Assembly: GCF_014199985.1 (NCBI RefSeq)
Contig: NZ_JACHOS010000005.1
Span: 186,001 to 250,000 of the forward strand
Length of the DNA stretch: 64,000 nucleotides
Direction of reading: 5' to 3'
From: Methylorubrum rhodesianum
GTDB lineage: Bacteria > Pseudomonadota > Alphaproteobacteria > Rhizobiales > Beijerinckiaceae
The notes beneath the pieces were generated by a model, which was given only the letters and a program-made list of their open reading frames with translations, had not been told where the DNA came from and made no database searches. The position numbers and the translations under genes were made by a program. Positions 36,893 to 42,414 of this stretch are shown here, one piece after another; the stretch's first letter is position 1; each line of letters starts with the position of its first letter.

Positions 36893-38191
36893 ATGATCGA
36901 CCTCGCGAAGCGGGTCTACGACCACAATTTCCGCATCGACCCGATCGTGCGCTCCCTGCTCGATACGGATTTCTACAAGTTGCTGATGGCGCAGATGATC
37001 TTCCGCCGTCACTGCGACCTGCGGGTCAGCTTCGGGATCCAGAACCGCACGACGAGCGTGCGGGTGGCCGACGAGATCGACCTCGGAGAGCTGCGGGCGC
37101 AGCTCGACCACGCCCGCACGGTGCGCCTGAGCCGGGGCGAATCCACTTGGCTTCGCGGCAACACCTTCTACGGCCGCCGCCAGATCCTCTCCTCCGAGTT
37201 CATGGCGTGGTTCGAGACATTCCGGCTGCCGGACTACGAGCTGGAGGTCCGCGACGGACAGGTGGCGCTCAGCTTCCACGGCCCCTGGGTCGAGACCACG
37301 ATGTGGGAGGTGCCGGCGCTGGCGATCCTCAACGAGCTGCGCTCGCGCGCGGTGCTGCGCGGCATGGGCAAGTTCGAGCTTCAGGTGCTCTATGCCCGCG
37401 CCATGACCCGGGTCTGGGAGAAGATCGAGCGGCTGAAGCGCCTGCCCGATCTCTCCATCGCCGATTTCGGCACGCGGCGGCGCCACGGCTTCCTGTGGCA
37501 GGACTGGTGCGTGCAGGCGATGAGCGAGGGCTTGGGCGAGCGGGCCTTCCTCGGCACCTCGAACTGCCTGATCGCCATGCGCCGCGAGGTCGAAGCGGTG
37601 GGCACCAACGCACACGAACTGCCGATGGTCTACGCCGCGCTCGCCGGCGACGACGATGAGGCGCTGGCCCAGGCGCCCTACGCCGTGCTCGCCGATTGGC
37701 AGCAGGACTATGCCGGCAACCTCCTAGTGGCCCTGCCCGACACCTACGGCACCACCGGCTTCCTCGCGAACGCCCCCGACTGGCTCACCGCCTGGACCGG
37801 CATCCGCATCGACTCGAAGGAGCCGATCGCGGGCGGCGAGGAGGCCCTGGCCTTCTGGCGATCGCGCGGCTGCGACCCGCGCGAAAAGCTCGCGATCTTC
37901 TCCGACGGGCTCGACATCGACGACATCGAGGCCATTCACGCCCATTTCCATGGCCGCATGCGCATCGGCTACGGCTGGGGCACGCGGCTGACCAACGATT
38001 TCCGCGGACTCGTGCCGGACGGGCGCCTCGACCCGATCTCGGTGGTCTGCAAGGTGACGGAGGCCGAGGGGCGTCCGACGGTCAAGATCTCCGACAACCC
38101 GAGCAAGGCGCAGGGGCCGGCGGCGGAGGTGGAGCGCTACAAGCGGGTGTTTGGCGTGGGCGCGCAGGCGGCGATGGCCGTGGTGGTGTGA
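36893..38191 (+). CDS. pncB: nicotinate phosphoribosyltransferase
   Basis: 432 residues from ATG at 36893; the 29 codons open upstream overlap the terminator and are not used. Family motifs: [18 protein letters not shown] at the N-terminus, [24 protein letters not shown], and GTNAHELPM with the phosphorylated catalytic His. It makes nicotinate mononucleotide from nicotinate and PRPP in NAD salvage, and the length matches bacterial PncB. It converges with the rtcB gene. Confidence 0.95.
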   Translation: MIDLAKRVYDHNFRIDPIVRSLLDTDFYKLLMAQMIFRRHCDLRVSFGIQNRTTSVRVADEIDLGELRAQLDHARTVRLSRGESTWLRGNTFYGRRQILSSEFMAWFETFRLPDYELEVRDGQVALSFHGPWVETTMWEVPALAILNELRSRAVLRGMGKFELQVLYARAMTRVWEKIERLKRLPDLSIADFGTRRRHGFLWQDWCVQAMSEGLGERAFLGTSNCLIAMRREVEAVGTNAHELPMVYAALAGDDDEALAQAPYAVLADWQQDYAGNLLVALPDTYGTTGFLANAPDWLTAWTGIRIDSKEPIAGGEEALAFWRSRGCDPREKLAIFSDGLDIDDIEAIHAHFHGRMRIGYGWGTRLTNDFRGLVPDGRLDPISVVCKVTEAEGRPTVKISDNPSKAQGPAAEVERYKRVFGVGAQAAMAVVV

Positions 38192-38226
38192 GGCTGTTTC
38201 AGGATGGTTCTATCGAGGCCTGGAAT

Positions 38227-38259
38227 GCTCCCTCTCCCCCGCACGCGGGAAGAGGGAGC
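38227..38259. terminator. long hairpin between convergent pncB and rtcB
   Basis: GCTCCCTCT (38227-38235) and AGAGGGAGC (38251-38259) pair, with CCCG/CGGG continuing inside around CACG. This is a strong two-part stem in the 104-base gap between two gene ends, so a bidirectional terminator is likely although no T-run follows. Confidence 0.6.
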
Positions 38260-38295
38260 CTCCGCGCGACCGGATGCGATCACCCGGCGCGGCCC

Positions 38296-39858
38296 TCACG
38301 TCCCCTCCACAGCCGCCTTTGCCGCCCGCTTCGCCGCCGCCTTGCGCTTCCACGGCGCGTCGGCCTCCCAGTCGCCGGCCATGATGCAGCCGTAGGGCTC
38401 CACCCGGTCGACGACCTCGGCCAGATCGTACTTGGCGATCTGGGCGCGCACGCTGCCCGCGTCCTTGTAGGCGCCCGGCAGCTCCGACAGGTCGGGCGTG
38501 CCGCAGAAGAAGCGCACGTCGATGCCCTCGGGCAGAGCGGGCGCGTTCTCCCGCAGGAACGCCTTGCGGCTCATGTTGCGGCCCGCCCCGTGCGGGGCGA
38601 AGCCCAGCGACGCCGCGTGGTCGCGGTGGCGGGCGATCAGGATCGGCTCGGCCATGTTGAGCGGGATCAGCGTGCGCCCGTCATCGTCGGCCGAGAACCC
38701 CTGCCATGACGGGGTCGCCCCCTTGCCGTGGTAGTAGAGCCCGTCGTCGCGGCGGAAGACGAAGTTGTGCTCGTTCCAGAACCGGTCCGCGACGGCGTTG
38801 CCCGTCTTGCGCGCCACGAAGTCGTGGAGTGCGTAGTGGCTCGCCTTGGTCCAGTCCCGCACGATCTGCAGCGCCTCCCAATAGGCCCGGCCGTCGTCGG
38901 ACTCCGCTCGGATCCAGGCGTTGTGGGCCGGAACCCGCGGGGCAACGATCGCCGTGTGGCGGCGCGCGGCGGCCATGCCCTTCTTGTAGAGCTGGGCGCC
39001 GAGCCCGCGCGAGCCGTGATGGGTGACGAGCGCCACCTGCCCGGTCGAGGCGAGGTGCCCGACAGAGGCGAAGTGGTTGCCGTCGCCCTGGCTCGCGAAG
39101 TGGCCGACCGCGAGCCCCGCGAACGCGGCGAGGAAGCGGTTGCCCGCCACGCCCGCCATCACCGCGTCCGGCGGCGCAATCACGCCCTTCCGCCCGCCCG
39201 GTCCGAAATGCGTCACCGCCTGCACGGCATCGAGCACCCGCTTCGGGTCGTCGCCCCGGCGAAACACGGTGATCGCCACCGAGCAGCAGATATCGGCCGA
39301 GTGGAAGCCCGGATGAATCGCGTCCGCGCAGGCGACCGCGCCGCCCACGGGGATCGTGCCCTCGGCAAAACCCGAGGGGCAGGCATCCGGCATCACCGCG
39401 CCCTTCACGATGGTCGGCACCCGCATGAGCGCATCCATGTGCGCGATCACGGCGGCCGCGTTCGCCCGCTCGGCCTCCGTCTCGGCGTCGAGGAAGACGC
39501 CGAACGTGCGCCCGTTGGTCCGCATCGCGATCGCGTGGGAGGCGGGGTCGAGGGTGGCGAGATGCGCCTGGATCGCCGCATCGTCGGCGCCCTCGAGGCA
39601 CATCGCGTTGGCGATGGCCACCGCCCGCGGGCCGTCCTCACCGAGGCAGCGCATCACCGCGACCGCGTTCTCCCGGGTCAGCGCCCGCTCGCCCGCGTAG
39701 TAGGAGCCGCTCTCCGAACCCAGCACCAGGAAGCGGTCGAGCCGCGCCCAGTCGCTGATTGCGAAGGCGTGGCCGCCGGCCGAATTCGGCACGGTGCGGG
39801 GCAGGGGCTCCGACTGCGTGGTGCGCCGGAGCGAGAACAGCTTTCCATGGTTCAACAT
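38296..39858 (-). CDS. rtcB: RtcB RNA ligase with Ro60/TROVE-like N-terminal fusion
   Basis: 520 residues from ATG at 39858 with AAAGGAG seven bases upstream. Residues about 14-80 resemble the start of Ro60/Rsr: NSAGGHAFAISDWARLDRFL, then LGSESGSYYAGERALTRENA and VAVMRCLGEDG. The rest of the Ro60 ring and its von Willebrand domain are absent. From about residue 140 the RtcB fold is complete: VMPDACPSGFAEGTIPVGG, HSADICCSV (metal Asp/Cys), GDGNHFASVGHL, VTHHGSRGLG, EHNFVFRR, and PHGAGRNMSR with the histidine that takes GMP. The usual MPDAH histidine is Cys. RtcB joins 2',3'-cyclic-phosphate or 3'-phosphate RNA ends to 5'-OH ends using GTP. Seven Y-like RNAs lie directly upstream on the same strand. 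Confidence 0.92.
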   Translation of the reverse strand: MLNHGKLFSLRRTTQSEPLPRTVPNSAGGHAFAISDWARLDRFLVLGSESGSYYAGERALTRENAVAVMRCLGEDGPRAVAIANAMCLEGADDAAIQAHLATLDPASHAIAMRTNGRTFGVFLDAETEAERANAAAVIAHMDALMRVPTIVKGAVMPDACPSGFAEGTIPVGGAVACADAIHPGFHSADICCSVAITVFRRGDDPKRVLDAVQAVTHFGPGGRKGVIAPPDAVMAGVAGNRFLAAFAGLAVGHFASQGDGNHFASVGHLASTGQVALVTHHGSRGLGAQLYKKGMAAARRHTAIVAPRVPAHNAWIRAESDDGRAYWEALQIVRDWTKASHYALHDFVARKTGNAVADRFWNEHNFVFRRDDGLYYHGKGATPSWQGFSADDDGRTLIPLNMAEPILIARHRDHAASLGFAPHGAGRNMSRKAFLRENAPALPEGIDVRFFCGTPDLSELPGAYKDAGSVRAQIAKYDLAEVVDRVEPYGCIMAGDWEADAPWKRKAAAKRAAKAAVEGT

Positions 39859-39912
39859 CGCTCGCTCCTTTCTCCGCGGAGCGTTCTTGGCTTTTCGCCC
39901 CGAGGCTCGTGG

Positions 39913-40015
39913 CGGCCGCGCGGTCATGAATCGTGCGAGGGATTCCGACGCCTCGCGGCGCCCGGGATTCGAACCCAAGGACCTTATCACCCTCGCAATC
40001 CGGCCCGCGCGGCCG
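39913..40015 (-). ncRNA. Y-like RNA unit 7 with T-arm and capped acceptor arm
   Basis: Read on the minus strand. Lower helix GGCCGCGCGG/CCGCGCGGCC closes the unit. GGGCCG (40006-40001), ten bases, then GTGATA. Upper helix UGCGAGGG (39997-39990) pairs perfectly with CCCUCGCA (39941-39934). Inside is a tRNA T-arm, stem UUGGG/CCCGG with loop UUCGAAU (39978-39962), followed directly by an acceptor-like hairpin GCGCC-GCGA-GGCGU capped by a GNRA tetraloop. No D-arm is seen. The 3' element is CAUGACCGCG. The unit ends 55 bases before the rtcB start codon, so it may also be part of the rtcB leader. Confidence 0.85.
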
Positions 40016-40033
40016 AATTCGTTTGTGCCGTCA

Positions 40034-40185
40034 TCGGCCGTGCGGGCGTGGAAGGGAGACAGGAGGTCCGCTCGCGCGGCGTGCGTCGCCCGTCCGCCAC
40101 CCGGGCATCGGACCTCGCGGCCCGTGGAATTCGAACCCGTCCTCTCGGCCGACGATCACCTGTCTCCATCGGCCCGCACGGCCGA
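40034..40185 (-). ncRNA. Y-like RNA unit 6 with T-, acceptor- and D-like arms
   Basis: The lower helix is 14 perfect pairs, 5' strand 40185-40172 with 3' strand 40047-40034 (core GUGCGGGC/GCCCGCAC). GGGCCG (40175-40170), ten bases, GTGATC. Upper helix GGAGACAGG (40167-40159) pairs with CCUGUCUCC (40063-40055). The interior has a T-loop GGG-UUCGAAU-UCC, a GNRA-capped acceptor hairpin GGGCC-GCGA-GGUCC, a D-like arm GCCC-GGGUGGCGGAC-GGGC, and one extra hairpin CCGC-GCGA-GCGG. The 3' element is CACGCCCGCA. Confidence 0.87.
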
Positions 40186-40236
40186 ATGTCTTGTCAGTCT
40201 GAGCCCGCGGCCGGACGGGTGTCCGGCTTGCGAGGG

Positions 40237-40361
40237 GCGCGGTCGTGGGGTTGAGGAAAGGGGCGCTCTATCCGGACTGAGCTACGGGCCTTGCGGCCCG
40301 GCGGGGCTCGAACCCGCGACCACCTCATGAAAAATGATAACCTTTCCTCTTCGGCCCGCGC
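40237..40361 (-). ncRNA. Y-like RNA unit 5, the clearest tRNA mimic
   Basis: Lower helix GCGCGG/CCGCGC. GGGCCG (40357-40352), ten bases, GTTATC. Upper helix GAGGAAAGG (40349-40341) pairs perfectly with CCUUUCCUC (40261-40253). Inside, in this order: T-arm GCGGG-UUCGAGC-CCCGC (40317-40301), acceptor CGGGCC-GCAA-GGCCCG (40300-40285), a UA linker at tRNA positions 8-9, and a D-arm GCUC-AGUCCGGAUA-GAGC (40282-40265). The module is a circularly permuted tRNA with the Y helix in place of the anticodon arm and a GNRA loop where the CCA end would be, so it cannot be aminoacylated. The 3' element is CACGACCGCG. Confidence 0.9.
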
Positions 40362-40398
40362 GTCTTTGATAATTTTCCTACAACTTGGCCGCGCAGGG

Positions 40399-40530
40399 CC
40401 CTGCGGTCGTGGGCAGTCGGGGACGGGTTCGCTGAGCTACGGGCGTGATGCCCGGCGGAACGCGAATCCGCGACCTCCACGGCATGGCCGCGGCGCTCTA
40501 CCGATAACCGGCCCCGTCCGGCCCGCAGGG
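40399..40530 (-). ncRNA. Y-like RNA unit 4 with a complete permuted cloverleaf (CAU loop)
   Basis: Lower helix CCCUGCGG/CCGCAGGG. GGGCCG (40524-40519), ten bases, GTTATC. Upper helix GGACGGG/CCCGUCC. The interior holds all tRNA arms: D-stem GAGC (40498-40495) with GCUC (40437-40434), anticodon-like arm CCGCG-GCCAUGC-CGUGG (40493-40477), T-arm GCGGA-UUCGCGU-UCCGC, and acceptor CGGGC-AUCAC-GCCCG. The central triplet is CAU (a methionine anticodon), but position 33 is C and not the universal U. The Y helix enters through the D-loop, unlike unit 5. The 3' element is CACGACCGCA. Confidence 0.88.
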
Positions 40531-40575
40531 GCCGCCGGGATGGGGAATGGGGATTGGATGGCCGCGCCGGAGCGG

Positions 40576-40695
40576 CGGCCACGCGGGCATGGGGGTGCGG
40601 ACGGGGATGTCCTTGCGGACAACCGAGCCCTTCGCCCAGGGGCGTCAGGCGTTCGACTCCCTGAGATAACCGTCCGCTATCGGCCCGCGCGGCCG
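40576..40695 (-). ncRNA. Y-like RNA unit 3 with degenerate T-arm and capped hairpin
   Basis: The lower helix is 13 pairs including one G-U (40695-40683 with 40588-40576). GGGCCG (40686-40681), ten bases, GTTATC. Upper helix GCGGACGG (40677-40670) pairs with CCGUCCGC (40604-40597). The interior has UCAGG/CCUGA closing a loop that contains GUCGAAC, a small CGCC/GGCG hairpin, and a GNRA-capped hairpin UGUCC-GCAA-GGACA. The tRNA resemblance is weaker than in units 4-7. The 3' element is CAUGCCCGCG. Confidence 0.82.
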
Positions 40696-40820
40696 ACCGG
40701 ATCTGCTGCGACCGGATTCGATCGCATCGACCATAGCCTCTCGGACCCTGGACGGGCGCAAGCGGCGACGCTGTGGTCGTCGTATGTCATGCCTTGCTCC
40801 GTCGAGGCGGGGCCAATGGG

Positions 40821-40892
40821 GACGCGGACGTGAAAACGGGCGATCGGGGCTTCACGGGACAAGGTGATAACCGATGCCCACCGGCCCGCGCC
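40821..40892 (-). ncRNA. Y-like RNA unit 2, short form
   Basis: Lower helix of nine pairs, GGCGCGGGC (40892-40884) with GUCCGCGUC (40829-40821). GGGCCG (40887-40882), ten bases, GTTATC. Upper helix GGGC-AUCGG with CCGAU-C-GCCC, one C bulged on the 3' strand. The interior is only a small UCAC/GUGA hairpin; no tRNA-like arms. A GUUUUC run follows the upper helix. The 3' element is CACGUCCGCG. A 125-base spacer without a clear unit separates it from unit 3. Confidence 0.8.
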
Positions 40893-40914
40893 GGTGATGC
40901 TTTTCAAGGTCTCG

Positions 40915-40989
40915 AGCCGGGCATGGGTGCGAACGAGCGGAAGCTTTCCCGTGCGGGTAAGGAGATAACGCTCGGTCTCCGGCCCGGCT
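40915..40989 (-). ncRNA. Y-like RNA unit 1, short form, promoter-proximal
   Basis: Lower helix AGCCGGGC (40989-40982) pairs perfectly with GCCCGGCU (40922-40915). GGGCCG (40985-40980), ten bases, GTTATC. The upper helix CGAGC/GCUCG is shorter than in other units. The interior has one GGAA-AGC-UUCC hairpin and no tRNA-like arms. The 3' element is CAUGCCCGGC. It begins 16 bases downstream of the -10 element of the candidate promoter. Confidence 0.8.
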
Positions 40990-41004
40990 GAGCCGATGGA
41001 CCCG

Positions 41005-41033
41005 TGCTTACGGTTGTGCCGCGGATGCGTCAA
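41005..41033 (-). promoter_or_regulatory. candidate promoter of the Y-like RNA array and rtcB
   Basis: On the minus strand TTGACG (41033-41028) is followed by 17 bases and TAAGCA (41010-41005). The -35 is close to consensus and the -10 is weak. A start seven or so bases downstream would fall about nine bases before the first Y-like unit. The same region separates the array from the divergent XRE regulator gene. Confidence 0.5.
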
Positions 41034-41076
41034 CCGGAAACTTGAAAATTCTTTCAGCTTCACTCATCTGCGGTCC

Positions 41077-41427
41077 ATGCTCTCAGCCACCATCACCCCC
41101 GCCCAGATCCGCGCCGGCCGCGGCCTCCTCAAGTGGACGCAAGGGGTTCTGGCCCATCGCGCGGCGGTCTCGGTGGTGACGCTGAACATGATCGAGAGCG
41201 ATCAGGTCGCCCCGCGCGCCAAGACCCTGGACGCGATCCGCTCGGTGCTCGAAGGCGAGGGCATCCGCTTCATCGGCGACGCGGACGAGGGTTTCGGTGT
41301 GGTGATGCGGCCGCGGACCGATGCGGCGGCGCGTCCGGACCGACCCGCGTCGCGGCAGAGGAAGCGAGGGCCGCAGCAGGAGAAGCAGCAAGAGAAGACG
41401 TCGCGTTCCATGCGGGCCGACACGTGA
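41077..41427 (+). CDS. small XRE-type helix-turn-helix regulator
   Basis: 116 residues from ATG at 41077; the frame open upstream runs into the RNA array. The HTH is ITPAQIRAGRGLLKWTQ with VAVSVVTLNMIE-like recognition (HRAAVSVVTLNMIESDQ), then TLDAIRSVLEGEGIRFIGDADEGFGVVMRP, the standard C-terminus of this small rhizobial XRE family. A basic Gln/Lys-rich tail follows. It diverges from the Y-RNA/rtcB unit with only the promoter between, so it is a candidate regulator of that unit. Its stop overlaps the pxpA start (GTGA). Confidence 0.88.
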   Translation: MLSATITPAQIRAGRGLLKWTQGVLAHRAAVSVVTLNMIESDQVAPRAKTLDAIRSVLEGEGIRFIGDADEGFGVVMRPRTDAAARPDRPASRQRKRGPQQEKQQEKTSRSMRADT

Positions 41428-42227
41428 GCGCCCGCATCGATCTCAACGCCGATCTCGGCGAGGGATTCGGCCCCTGGCAGCTCGGCGACGATGCCGCGCT
41501 CCTCGACATCGTCACCTCGGCCAACGTCGCCTGCGGCTTCCACGCGGGTGACCCCGACATCATGGTCGAGACGGCGGCGGCGGCGCGGGTGCGCGGCGTG
41601 GCCATCGGCGCCCATCCGGGGTTCTTCGACCTGCGCGGCTTCGGCCGGAACCGGATTCAGGAGAGTCCGCGGCGAATCGAGCGCGACATCGCCTATCAGA
41701 TCGGCGCGCTCCAGGCCTGCGCCGCGCTGGCGGGCGCCCGCGTCACCCACGTCAAGGCGCACGGCGCCCTCGCCAACCTCTCGAACGAGGACGAGGCGGT
41801 CGCCGACGCCCTCGCCCGGGCCGTGGCCGGGGTCGATCCGAGCCTCGTCCTGGTCGTGATGCCGGGGCTCGCCGCCGAGCGGGCCGGCGCGCGCGCCGGG
41901 CTGACCCTCGTGCGGGAGATCTACGCCGACCGCGCCTATGCCGAGGACGGCGGGCTCGCCCCCCGCGGCTCGCCGGGCGCCGTGATCCACGCGGCGGAGG
42001 AAGCCGCCGCGCGCGTCGCCCGCATGGTCGGGGAGGGTGCGGTCTTCACAATCGGAGGGCGACGCATTCCGGTTACGGTCGACACCGTCTGCGTCCACGG
42101 CGACAACCCGGAGGCTATAGCCATGGCACGAGCCGTGCGCATGGCGTTGGAGTTCGCGGGTTTTAGCCTCCGGCCCTTCGCCGATTCTTCCGCCGGCTCC
42201 TTCGCGAAGACCTGCCCGGGCTCCTGA
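41424..42227 (+). CDS. pxpA: 5-oxoprolinase subunit A (LamB/YcsF family)
   Basis: 267 residues from GTG at 41424, overlapping the regulator stop by four bases. The family start IDLNADLGEGFGPW and the segments NVACGFHAGDP, GAHPGFFDLRGFGR and VKAHGALANL are diagnostic, with the metal-binding Asp and His residues. PxpA works with PxpB and PxpC to hydrolyse 5-oxoproline to glutamate with ATP. No pxpB or pxpC follows here. Confidence 0.92.
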   Translation: MSARIDLNADLGEGFGPWQLGDDAALLDIVTSANVACGFHAGDPDIMVETAAAARVRGVAIGAHPGFFDLRGFGRNRIQESPRRIERDIAYQIGALQACAALAGARVTHVKAHGALANLSNEDEAVADALARAVAGVDPSLVLVVMPGLAAERAGARAGLTLVREIYADRAYAEDGGLAPRGSPGAVIHAAEEAAARVARMVGEGAVFTIGGRRIPVTVDTVCVHGDNPEAIAMARAVRMALEFAGFSLRPFADSSAGSFAKTCPGS

Positions 42228-42414
42228 CCGACCGCCCTGTTACGGCAAAGTTTCAGGGATCGATTTCGGCCTCCTCACGGTTTCTTGAGTTCAAGTGCCT
42301 CCGGGCACCGACGGCTGTGCCGCCCCCGGCCCTCGAGCAGGATGAGGGCCCGCCTTGCGGCGCGATCCGGCGGGTCGGCACGAAGCGTGGCGTGAGAAGG
42401 AAGTTCGGCCTGAC

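Noticed and set aside
39913..40530. Ordinary tRNA genes or tRNA pseudogenes (several GGTTCGAATCC-like T-loops)
   Set aside because: The T-arm comes before the D-arm, the acceptor strands are joined by a short loop, no CCA end is formed, and each piece lies inside a Y-type helix. Random decay would not keep these features in several units.
39913..40695. The GGCC-GCGCG-GGCC sequence at each unit start as a stand-alone terminator hairpin
   Set aside because: In most units the same strand pairs better and longer with the 3' end of the unit (up to 14 pairs), and no U-run follows; I treat it as the lower Y helix, although the local hairpin could compete.
39913..40989. CRISPR array
   Set aside because: The conserved parts are separated by 98 to 201 bases, the repeats are not identical and the intervening sequence is structured; no cas genes are present.
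41004..41022. Sigma-54 promoter for the array (GGCAC...TAAGC)
   Set aside because: The GG-GC spacing is one base too long and the -12 element is poor; the TTGACG-N17-TAAGCA pair fits better.
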